Shown here: positions 1-5,788 of the stretch, in pieces
Position numbering within the stretch: the first letter of the stretch is position 1
Layout: each line of letters begins with the position of its first letter
DNA from: JAKEGN01 sp964465665
GTDB lineage: Bacteria; Pseudomonadota; Gammaproteobacteria; Steroidobacterales; Woeseiaceae
Length of the DNA stretch: 6,668 nucleotides
NCBI GenBank assembly: GCA_964465665.1
Contig: CAYXKM010000155.1
Span: 1 to 6,668, forward strand
Reading direction: 5' to 3'
Program-made: the position numbers and the translations under genes
The notes under the pieces: model-generated
The model's database searches: none
Seen by the model: only the letters and a program-made list of their open reading frames with translations
What the model was told of the DNA's origin: nothing

Positions 1-210
1 CTCCTTTCCATACGCGGACCCCACATGATGCGGTTGGGCGCTCAGGCGGCGCAGCCACGCGTCCATCTCGTCGGCATCGAGCTTCTCGTCGAAACGGCGT
101 TCGACTTCCTGCTGGAGTTCGGTTACTGACGATTCCGCCAAAGTAACTGTGCCGTAAAAGACAAGTACGACAACGACCGACAATGACAACACAGTACTGT
201 GAACCCGCAT
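1..210 (-). CDS. M28-type metallopeptidase (glutamate carboxypeptidase II-like), N-terminal fragment
   Basis: The first 70 codons are visible; the gene continues past the left edge, so the catalytic zinc site is not seen. The start is the ATG at 210-208, preceded by a GGGGGA ribosome-binding site with suitable spacing. Residues 1-25 form a signal peptide: a short charged start (MRVHST), a hydrophobic core rich in V and L, and a likely signal peptidase I site after TLA, so the product is probably exported. After it comes a charged helix with a DADEMDAWLRRLS segment and then QPHHVGSAYGKE. This resembles the opening of M28B peptidases related to glutamate carboxypeptidase II, where a short helix leads into a conserved pH.(v/a)GS motif before the peptidase domain. 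The family hydrolyses peptides, often with acidic C-terminal residues. The assignment rests on this short segment only. The gene follows the DUF3014 gene by 42 bases on the same strand, so the two may be cotranscribed. Confidence 0.7.
   Translation of the reverse strand, partial: MRVHSTVLSLSVVVVLVFYGTVTLAESSVTELQQEVERRFDEKLDADEMDAWLRRLSAQPHHVGSAYGKE
190..201. repeat. 12-bp perfect palindrome CACAGTACTGTG
   Basis: CACAGTACTGTG reads the same on both strands. It spans codons 4-7 of the M28 peptidase gene, just inside its start. Its core ACAGTACT recurs at 1062-1069, just upstream of the DUF3014 start codon. This is seen directly; a role as an operator is only a possibility, and chance or coding constraint are equally reasonable. 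Confidence 0.3.
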
Positions 211-252
211 GAGTTTCCCCCGGTCGATGTTTGTTCGGAAATGACTGACTTG

Positions 253-1059
253 CTATTGGCTTGCGACTTTGGCGCGCAATTCGCGCAAGGTTTCCTTGAT
301 GCTTGCGGCGTGCTCCGCGCCCATGCGCATCAGCAGCTTCTGCCCGCTGGAGCGGCTCTCCAGTTGCGGATCCGCATACAGGTACAGCACGTTCGGCCGC
401 AGCAGCACAACCGACTCTTCGAGTTCCGGCGTCTCCAGAAGGTGATCGATGACTTCCACCAGCCGGTCATTGAAATAACCCTTCGGATAACCGAGGTTGA
501 CGTACGCATCCTGGAACAGCGGATAAAAGCGCCGGTAAATGTCCACAACCCGGTCCATGTTCGCCGAGGTCACCACCTGCACCAGGCCGTCATAGCGTGC
601 GTAGTTGGCGGGATTCAGCGTGTATTCGCCACTGCCATCCTGCCCGTCCGCCGGGAGGTCCCCCGCCAGCCGGCCGACGGGACGGATTTTTTCCGCTATG
701 TGCGAACGCGGCAGGCTGTCTACCGTTGCAACGATGCGTTCGATCAGGTCGCTCTGGACCAGCAGGTTGCCGATCGCCCCGCCATAGATTTCGACGATCT
801 CCAGCCGGAAGTATTCGTCGCTTGCATCGAGCGGCGGCAGTGGCCGCAATTGCGCGTCAGCCACGGGTACGCTGACTTCGGGTATCGGGTACAGCGGCCC
901 GGCCCGCTCCACGGCCGCGGGCCTTTGCGCTTCAAGCTGCAGGGATTCGACAGGTACGGCCACCGGCGCGCTGCCCTGTCTCGCAAAAAACCACAGGCCG
1001 GCAGCGATGGCGACAGCAAGAATTACGGGTACGAGCCACTGTGAGGTTTCTCTGTTCAT
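253..1059 (-). CDS. DUF3014 domain-containing membrane-anchored protein
   Basis: This is a complete 268-residue protein of unknown function. The start is ATG at 1059-1057 with a weak AAAGAG ribosome-binding site 8 bases upstream; the stop is TAG at 255-253. Residues 8-26 form one hydrophobic helix (WLVPVILAVAIAAGLWFFA) after a short polar N-terminus, which fits a signal anchor with the rest in the periplasm. Residues 27-75 are a low-complexity linker rich in P, A and V. The DUF3014 domain follows from about residue 76, with its recognisable sequence marks in order: LPPLDASDEYF, an IERIVATVDSLPR segment, NPANYARYDGLV, YRRFYPLFQDAYVNLGYP, YFNDRLVEVIDHLL, and a C-terminal LMRMGAEHAASIKETLRELR. 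Length and architecture match the family. It probably heads a two-gene unit with the M28 peptidase. No biochemical role is established for the family, and the neighbour does not settle one. Family assignment is strong; function is unknown. Confidence 0.88.
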   Translation of the reverse strand: MNRETSQWLVPVILAVAIAAGLWFFARQGSAPVAVPVESLQLEAQRPAAVERAGPLYPIPEVSVPVADAQLRPLPPLDASDEYFRLEIVEIYGGAIGNLLVQSDLIERIVATVDSLPRSHIAEKIRPVGRLAGDLPADGQDGSGEYTLNPANYARYDGLVQVVTSANMDRVVDIYRRFYPLFQDAYVNLGYPKGYFNDRLVEVIDHLLETPELEESVVLLRPNVLYLYADPQLESRSSGQKLLMRMGAEHAASIKETLRELRAKVASQ

Positions 1060-1221
1060 GAACAGTACTCTTTAACGTCACTCTTTGCGGTCACGGATCC
1101 CGGGCATGAGCCTGTCGCAACCGATGCGCCACTATGCGCGGAGTTGGTTCTGCGCATAACCTCTGCCTGTTATCCTGTCTCATCCTTCAGGCCTAATCCA
1201 GCGGATTCGAGAGAAAAACCT
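1060..1221. promoter_or_regulatory. Divergent intergenic region with three ATGCGC motifs
   Basis: This 162-base stretch separates the DUF3014 gene (minus) from the DUF885 gene (plus), so it should hold promoters for both transcripts. I see no clean sigma-70 promoter; candidate -10 boxes such as TATCCT at 1171-1176 lack a properly spaced -35. The visible structure is ATGCGC at 1124-1129 and again at 1134-1139, exactly 10 bases apart (one helical turn), then the inverted copy GCGCAT at 1152-1157. This arrangement could be a transcription factor site, but the motif is short and the sequence is GC-rich. ACAGTACT lies at 1062-1069, close to the DUF3014 start. Confidence 0.35.
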
Positions 1222-2502
1222 ATGATCAGAACGGGGATAGCGGGAATTTTTGTCGTGTTAGCCGTTGCCGCCTGTTCGGCGGATGTAGGCGCTCCGGAGA
1301 CAAACGTTGATATGGACCAGGTCGCACGTGAATACCTTTTTCTCGAACTCTCCATGGGCCTGCACGACGAGGCTCACGTCGATGCCTGGTTCGGTCCGGA
1401 GGAAATCCGGTCCGAGGCAGCCAGCACGAAGCTCTCGCTCGCGGATATTGACCGACGGGCAGCGGATCTTGCGACATCGCTCGCGGGCGCTGCTGACGAT
1501 CCCGGCCGCATTGCGGGCCTGCAGCAAAGACTGCAGGCGCTTAAGACCCGAATCCGCATCAACCAGGGCGAAACCCTGCCGTTTGACGAGGAATCACTGT
1601 TGCTGTTCGGTGCCGTCGCCCCGGACCACGATGCGGCGTATTTCTCGGCTATCCTCGAAGAGATCGGGGTGCTCCTGCCCGGAGAGGGCAGCCTGCCCGA
1701 GCGGGTTGATGCTTTCCGCTCTGAATTCGAAATTCCTGCCGGCCGGCTGCCTGCCGTTTTCGATGCCGCCATTGCCGAATGCCGCAAAAGAACCCTGGCG
1801 CACATCCGGTTGCCGGAGGGAGAGTCCTTCACCCTTGAATATGTCACCGACAAACCGTGGTCGGGCTACAACTGGTACAAGGGCAACAGCCGAAGTCTCA
1901 TACAGATCAATACCGACTTGCCGACTTACATCGACCGCGCCGTCGACCTCGGGTGCCATGAAGGCTACCCGGGTCACCACACTTACAACGCGCTGCTCGA
2001 AAAGAATCTCGTTATAGACAGAGATTGGCTGGAGTACAGTCTCTATCCTCTTTTCAGCGCGCAATCGCTGATTGCCGAGGGCAGCGGCAACTACGGCATC
2101 GATCTCGCGTTTCCGGGAGACGAGCGCATAAATTTCGAGAAATCGGTACTGTTTCCCCTGGCCGGTCTCGATCCGTCAGATGCCGACCGCTATTACCAAT
2201 TGCTGGCATTGCTCGACAAACTGGATTACGCCGGCAACGAAGCTGCTCGCGATTATTTGAATGGCAACATGACCCGTGAACAGTCAGCACAGTGGCTGGT
2301 CGACTATCAATTGTCATCTCCGGAGCGCGCCGCACAGCGTACACGCTTCTTCGATGCTTACCGGTCGTATGTAATCAACTACAACCTGGGCAAAGACATG
2401 GTGCAGCAATACATCGAACGCGGTGATGCGGATCAGACCGAGCGCTGGCGGCGATTCGAGCAGCTGCTCTCCTCGCCGATGACGACCGACGATCTGCTAT
2501 AA
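1222..2502 (+). CDS. DUF885-family lipoprotein, putative zinc metallohydrolase
   Basis: The protein has 426 residues from the ATG at 1222. A TTG 26 codons upstream keeps the frame open, but ATG is chosen because it follows GAGAG at 8-base spacing and begins a clean lipoprotein signal: MIRTG, a hydrophobic stretch, then the lipobox VAAC with Cys18 as the predicted lipidated residue. The mature protein is therefore probably membrane-anchored on the periplasmic side. The C-terminal half carries the DUF885 signature: an aromatic segment from Tyr207 (YVTDKPWSGYNWYKG), then HEGYPGHH at residues 246-253, which supplies an HExxxHH-like zinc motif, and Glu286 in AEGSGNYG as a candidate third ligand. 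DUF885 proteins are related to zinc-dependent peptidases; substrate is unknown. At 426 residues it is shorter than the roughly 550-600 residues I expect for many members. It is followed after 5 bases by mtnB, suggesting cotranscription. Family assignment is good; peptidase activity is inferred from the motif. Confidence 0.85.
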   Translation: MIRTGIAGIFVVLAVAACSADVGAPETNVDMDQVAREYLFLELSMGLHDEAHVDAWFGPEEIRSEAASTKLSLADIDRRAADLATSLAGAADDPGRIAGLQQRLQALKTRIRINQGETLPFDEESLLLFGAVAPDHDAAYFSAILEEIGVLLPGEGSLPERVDAFRSEFEIPAGRLPAVFDAAIAECRKRTLAHIRLPEGESFTLEYVTDKPWSGYNWYKGNSRSLIQINTDLPTYIDRAVDLGCHEGYPGHHTYNALLEKNLVIDRDWLEYSLYPLFSAQSLIAEGSGNYGIDLAFPGDERINFEKSVLFPLAGLDPSDADRYYQLLALLDKLDYAGNEAARDYLNGNMTREQSAQWLVDYQLSSPERAAQRTRFFDAYRSYVINYNLGKDMVQQYIERGDADQTERWRRFEQLLSSPMTTDDLL

Positions 2503-2507
2503 ACGTT

Positions 2508-3185
2508 ATGCCCATTCGGCGAAAAACTCCGGCTCCCGCCAAATTGCGTGCAACCCGGAAAATTTCCGGGACCTCGATTGCCGCGCTTGCGCAAGCACTT
2601 TGCGAGACCTGTCACCGGTTCGGTGAAAGACAGTGGTGCCTTGCCACCAGTGGCAATTTTTCCGCACGGATCGACGGCCTGCATTTCCTCATTACGCAGT
2701 CGGGCAAGGACAAATCTGCGCTGACGATCGACGACCTGATGATCTGCGACCTGCAGGGAAAGCCGGACGACCCGAGCTTGGTCCCGTCGGCGGAGATTGC
2801 ATTGCATGCCTGCCTGTACCGTCATGACGCCGCCATCGGCGCGGTGTTCCACACGCATACCGTGACTGCCACGACACTGTCACGCGCTGCCGGCGAAGCC
2901 GTCGCAATATCCGGGTACGAAATGCAAAAAGCCCTGACCGGCATCCGCAGTCATGGACAGAGTATCGCCGTACCGGTGTTCGACAACACGCAGGACATGC
3001 CGGCCCTCGCGAAAAGCCTGGCGAGCCATCTGGCCGGAAAATCGTCGGTCGCACCGGGTTTCCTGATCCGCGGCCACGGACTCTATGCCTGGGGCAAGGA
3101 TGTAACCGAAGCACGCCGTCACCTGGAGGGTCTGGAATTCCTGCTATCCTGCGTGTGGCAGGAAGATTTCGCATTCCGTCGATGA
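2508..3185 (+). CDS. mtnB: Methylthioribulose-1-phosphate dehydratase
   Basis: The 225-residue product dehydrates 5-methylthioribulose-1-phosphate to 2,3-diketo-5-methylthiopentyl-1-phosphate in the cytoplasmic methionine salvage pathway. It belongs to the class II aldolase/adducin fold. Visible marks are the ATSGNFSAR segment (phosphate-binding region in this fold), ITQSGKDK, the zinc ligands His115 and His117 in FHTHT, the probable catalytic Glu138 in GYEMQKAL, and the third zinc ligand His190 in IRGHGLYAWG. Length slightly exceeds the usual 200-210 residues because of a basic 20-residue N-terminal extension (MPIRRKTPAPAKLR). The ATG at 2508 is used because no ATG or GTG follows in frame before the fold begins; a TTG at 2544 is the only nearby alternative. 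No clear Shine-Dalgarno sequence precedes the ATG, which lies 5 bases after the upstream stop, so translation may depend on coupling. The stop overlaps the mtnC start (ATGA). Confidence 0.95.
   Translation: MPIRRKTPAPAKLRATRKISGTSIAALAQALCETCHRFGERQWCLATSGNFSARIDGLHFLITQSGKDKSALTIDDLMICDLQGKPDDPSLVPSAEIALHACLYRHDAAIGAVFHTHTVTATTLSRAAGEAVAISGYEMQKALTGIRSHGQSIAVPVFDNTQDMPALAKSLASHLAGKSSVAPGFLIRGHGLYAWGKDVTEARRHLEGLEFLLSCVWQEDFAFRR
2554..2570. repeat. Perfect 17-bp palindrome inside the mtnB 5' end
   Basis: CCCGGAAA and TTTCCGGG flank a single central A, giving a perfect inverted repeat of 8+1+8. It lies about 46 bases into mtnB, in codons for the N-terminal extension before the conserved fold. 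As RNA it could form a 5-bp CCCGG/CCGGG stem with a 7-base loop; as DNA it resembles a dimeric operator. No function can be assigned from sequence alone. Confidence 0.45.
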
Positions 3186-3886
3186 CTGTGCCGATACCAG
3201 TTGCCGCCATTGTTCTCGATATCGAGGGCACGACGAGTTCCATCGATTTCGTGCACAAGGTGCTTTTTCCCTATGCCGCGCGGGAACTCCCCGGATTCGT
3301 GCGGCTGCGGCACCAACAGCCGGAAATCCGCTCAATACTTTCAGACTTGCGCAGCGAAGCCGCCGAACCCGCGGCCGATATCGAGAGAATCGTGCAGATA
3401 CTTGCGCAATGGATGAAGGACGACCGCAAAGCGACGTCGCTCAAAGCGCTGCAGGGCATGGTCTGGGAAAAGGGATACCGCAACGGTGATTTCAAAGGTC
3501 ATGTCTATGCGGACGCGGCAAGTAACATGCGCAAATGGGCGGCACAGGGCATCGCGCTGTACATTTACTCGAGCGGGTCCGTGCAGGCGCAGAAACTGCT
3601 GTTCGCGCATACAGAAGCCGGCGACCTTCGACCACTGATACGCGGCTACTTCGATACGCGCATCGGGCACAAACTCGAGGTCGCGTCCTACCGGCTCATC
3701 GCAGAAACACTGCAGCTCGGCGCGGAGCACATCCTGTTCCTGTCCGATATCGCCGAGGAACTCGATGCCTCGGCGGCTGCCGGAATGAAGACCGTGCAAC
3801 TGGTTCGGGACGCTCGCGTGGTGCGCGGCCGGCACGCCGTCGCGCCGGATTTCGATAATGTTCCGGTATCATTGGGTGTCCAATGA
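3182..3886 (+). CDS. mtnC: Enolase-phosphatase E1 (acireductone synthase)
   Basis: The 234-residue HAD-superfamily enzyme carries out the bifunctional enolization and dephosphorylation of 2,3-diketo-5-methylthiopentyl-1-phosphate to acireductone, with Mg2+. The HAD motifs are all visible: motif I DIEGTTSS with nucleophile Asp13 and Glu15, typical of E1 enzymes; motif II SSGS at residues 130-133; motif III Lys164 in GHKLEVASY; and motif IV with Asp189 in FLSDIAEELDA. The cap region includes MVWEKGYRNGDFKGHVY, which is also characteristic of E1. The start is ATG at 3182, whose TG is shared with the TGA stop of mtnB; this ATGA overlap indicates translational coupling. The reading frame is open nine codons further upstream, but that stretch lies inside mtnB and lacks family sequence. 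Length is normal for the family. It is followed by mtnD after 16 bases. Confidence 0.96.
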   Translation: MTVPIPVAAIVLDIEGTTSSIDFVHKVLFPYAARELPGFVRLRHQQPEIRSILSDLRSEAAEPAADIERIVQILAQWMKDDRKATSLKALQGMVWEKGYRNGDFKGHVYADAASNMRKWAAQGIALYIYSSGSVQAQKLLFAHTEAGDLRPLIRGYFDTRIGHKLEVASYRLIAETLQLGAEHILFLSDIAEELDASAAAGMKTVQLVRDARVVRGRHAVAPDFDNVPVSLGVQ

Positions 3887-3902
3887 GCGAAAGGCACAAC
3901 CG

Positions 3903-4448
3903 ATGAGTCATTTGAGCGTCTACGCGGACAACAGGCCCGGCAAAGCTATCCTCAAAACTGCTAATTTTAGTGATATAAAACAATCGCTTGCGGACGCAGG
4001 CATCTTGCTCGAGCGCTGGTCCGCGCAGGCTGAAATCGGCGACGACACCGACAACGAATCGATCCTCGCTGCCTACCGGCACGAGATCGACCGGCTGATT
4101 ACCGAACGCGGTTACCAGACGGTCGACGTCGTCAGCATGCATCCGCAGCACCCGGACAAGGACGCCTTCCGGCAGAAATTCCTCGCCGAGCACACGCACA
4201 GTGAAGACGAAGTCCGGTTTTTTGTGCGCGGCCAGGGACTGTTCGTCATCCACAAGGACGGCCACGTGTACTCGATATTGTGCGAAAAGGACGACCTCAT
4301 ATCCGTTCCCGCCAATACGAAACACTGGTTCGACATGGGGCCCAACCCGCGTTTCACGGCCATTCGCCTGTTCAATAATGCAGAGGGGTGGGTCGCCAGA
4401 TTTACCGGCGACGAGATCGCAGGACGCTTTCCGCTCCTCGACAACTGA
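3903..4448 (+). CDS. mtnD: Acireductone dioxygenase
   Basis: The 181-residue cupin enzyme cleaves acireductone with O2. In this family the Fe2+ form yields 4-methylthio-2-oxobutanoate plus formate, feeding methionine, while the Ni2+ form yields methylthiopropionate, formate and CO. Metal ligands are visible as His97, His99 and Glu103 in HTHSEDEVRFF and His141 in NTKHWFDMG, nearly the same numbering as the characterised Klebsiella enzyme. The metal in vivo cannot be read from the sequence. The start is the ATG at 3903, which has an AAAGG ribosome-binding site 8 bases upstream (3890-3894) and begins with a family-typical MSHLSVYADN; the frame is also open 15 codons upstream, overlapping mtnC, but those residues have no family character. 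It ends the mtnBCD run, 43 bases from the convergent TerC gene. Confidence 0.96.
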   Translation: MSHLSVYADNRPGKAILKTANFSDIKQSLADAGILLERWSAQAEIGDDTDNESILAAYRHEIDRLITERGYQTVDVVSMHPQHPDKDAFRQKFLAEHTHSEDEVRFFVRGQGLFVIHKDGHVYSILCEKDDLISVPANTKHWFDMGPNPRFTAIRLFNNAEGWVARFTGDEIAGRFPLLDN

Positions 4449-4459
4449 ACCGTTTCAGT
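4444..4459 (+). terminator. Weak hairpin at the mtnD stop, possible 3' end
   Basis: ACTGAA and TTCAGT form a 6-bp stem with a CCGT loop, overlapping the mtnD stop codon. There is no U-run after it, so it is not a standard intrinsic terminator. A second 4-bp stem (CCCG/CGGG at 4487-4499) followed by TTT lies at the end of the convergent TerC gene. Either may help transcript ends in the 43-base junction, but both are weak. Confidence 0.2.
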
Positions 4460-4491
4460 CAGCTCGCAAAGCCAAGCATCCCTCAGCCCGT

Positions 4492-5265
4492 TTACCGGGT
4501 TTCATGCGTCTTCTCCCTGGGCTCCGGCACATAAGCCTCGTGCAAAACGGCCGGTGGAACCCCACGTTTTCTCATCCGTATATTGAGCGTCTCGACCGCG
4601 ACCGCGAATGCCATCGCAAAGTACACGTATCCCTTCGGCACGTGACTGCCGAACCCGTCCGCGACCAGAACGACGCCGATGACCAGGAGGAAAGCGAGGG
4701 CAAGCATCTTGATGGTCGGGTGCGCCGAGACCACCCGGCCAATGCGACGGGCAGAGACCATCAACAACATCACTGAAACGATGACAGCAGCGATCATGAC
4801 TTCCACCTCGTCGACCATGCCGACGGCGATGATTATTGAATCCAGGGAGAACACCAGGTCGATAATCACTATCTGAAAGATAACGGCTGAAAAGGTGGCG
4901 CGAACTCCGGCCGACGCTGCGCCTTCTTCGCCCTCCAGCAACTGGTGGATCTCCTTTGTACTCTTCCACAGCAGGAAAAGACCGCCGCTGATGAGGATCA
5001 GGTCGCGTCCGGAGATTTCCTGCCCGAACACCGTGAACAGGGGCGCAACCAGTCCGATCACCCAGGTAATGAGAAACAACAGGCCGATGCGCATGAACAT
5101 GGCAAGCAACAAGCCGATCCGGCGCGCGAATTCACGGCGCTTCTCTGGCAGTTTGTCGACCAGGATCGATATGAAAATGACGTTGTCGATTCCCAGCACC
5201 AGCTCGAGCGCAGTCAGCGTCAGAAACGCGATCCACATTTCCGGGTCAGACAACAGTTCGATCAT
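4492..5265 (-). CDS. TerC family integral membrane protein
   Basis: This is a 257-residue multi-pass inner-membrane protein with about seven hydrophobic helices. The internal two-fold repeat typical of TerC proteins is clear: the first half has ELVLGIDNVIF (Glu21, Asp27, Asn28) and the second half has DLVFSLDSI (Asp136, Asp142, Ser143), each followed by hydrophobic segments. Acidic residues at these positions are thought to bind a metal ion; some family members (Alx, MeeF/MeeY type) export manganese, while the namesake TerC is linked to tellurite resistance. A cytoplasmic acidic loop (EGEEGAASAG) separates the halves, and the C-terminus is charged. Overall it resembles the short YgdQ-like members. 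The start is ATG at 5265-5263 with GGGA only 3 bases upstream and AGGA 13 bases upstream, neither ideal. The 50-base upstream gap is too short for a yybP-ykoY manganese riboswitch. The transported ion is unknown. Confidence 0.9.
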   Translation of the reverse strand: MIELLSDPEMWIAFLTLTALELVLGIDNVIFISILVDKLPEKRREFARRIGLLLAMFMRIGLLFLITWVIGLVAPLFTVFGQEISGRDLILISGGLFLLWKSTKEIHQLLEGEEGAASAGVRATFSAVIFQIVIIDLVFSLDSIIIAVGMVDEVEVMIAAVIVSVMLLMVSARRIGRVVSAHPTIKMLALAFLLVIGVVLVADGFGSHVPKGYVYFAMAFAVAVETLNIRMRKRGVPPAVLHEAYVPEPREKTHETR

Positions 5266-5315
5266 AGATCCCGTTATGTCCTGATACTGTTTGCGCCATT
5301 CCGGTTTCTCGAGCG

Positions 5316-5717
5316 TCAGCGCACGTTGGTAACGACCGCCCTGCCATTTCGTCTTTCAATCTCTACTATGAGGGTGGTGCCGGCCTGTTTCTCCAGAATA
5401 TAGGTTTGAGGCGTGTCGATGAATCGGGAATGATAGGTGGTACTGCCGCTGGCTACCGTACTGCCCGATGCATCCTTGCACCACACGATCAGCGCACCCA
5501 CCTTGTCGAGCTGCACGGTGTACGGTCCGCTGCATTCATCGGCCTCTGCCGGCGTATGCTTAATGCTGTACTTTGCACCCTGCTCATGCCCCAGGTTATC
5601 CACATCGGCCTCGATATCGTATGCAAGGCGCGTGGCTGAATCGGTCAGTACGTCGCAGCCCGACATCGCAGCAAGCGCGATCATCAGCGTAAGGCCTTTC
5701 GAAGGATTTCCGTGCAT
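5316..5717 (-). CDS. Unrecognised small lipoprotein with a cysteine pair
   Basis: I do not recognise this family. From the ATG at 5717-5715 the protein has 133 residues. The start follows a GGGA motif at about 6 bases and gives an N-terminus of lipoprotein type: charged MHGNPSK, a hydrophobic run LTLMIALAAM, then SGC with Cys21 as likely lipidation site (Met at the first lipobox position is slightly unusual). The frame is open farther upstream, but that part overlaps the preceding gene and lacks a signal. The mature part has two further cysteines, Cys62 (ECSGPY) and Cys80 (VWCKD), 18 residues apart with beta-strand-like sequence between them, suggesting a disulfide in the periplasm. The rest alternates short hydrophobic strands with Ser/Thr-rich turns (ASGSTVASGSTTYHS) and ends VEIERRNGRAVVTNVR, which suggests a small beta-sandwich. 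It sits 71 bases after the dehydrogenase gene and 50 bases before the TerC gene, all on the minus strand. Confidence 0.75.
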   Translation of the reverse strand: MHGNPSKGLTLMIALAAMSGCDVLTDSATRLAYDIEADVDNLGHEQGAKYSIKHTPAEADECSGPYTVQLDKVGALIVWCKDASGSTVASGSTTYHSRFIDTPQTYILEKQAGTTLIVEIERRNGRAVVTNVR

Positions 5718-5788
5718 GCGGTTCCCGGGTCGCAAGTCTCGAACCAGCGGATGTGCCGGTTCCTCATCGTCGAATAATCGCACAGATG

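Noticed and set aside
199..1044. A 281-codon open frame on the plus strand across the DUF3014 gene.
   Set aside because: It lies antisense to a gene with clear family sequence, its translation has no recognisable domain, and long antisense frames are common in GC-rich coding DNA.
1144..1221. A 26-residue N-terminal extension of the DUF885 protein from a TTG start.
   Set aside because: It would bury the lipoprotein signal peptide that begins at the ATG at 1222, which has its own GAGAG ribosome-binding site.
2692..3258. A 188-codon minus-strand open frame across mtnB and the start of mtnC.
   Set aside because: It is an arginine- and proline-rich shadow of the real genes, with no recognisable domain.
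3696..4325. A 209-codon minus-strand open frame across mtnC and mtnD.
   Set aside because: It crosses two well-identified genes on the opposite strand and has no family sequence or ribosome-binding site of its own.
5266..5315. A possible manganese riboswitch (yybP-ykoY type) before the TerC gene.
   Set aside because: The 50-base gap is too short for that element and its typical conserved loops are not visible.
5741..5762. An inverted repeat GAACC/GGTTC between the dehydrogenase and lipoprotein genes, considered as a terminator.
   Set aside because: The stem has a mismatch and no U-run follows on the minus strand; more likely a chance pairing in a short spacer.
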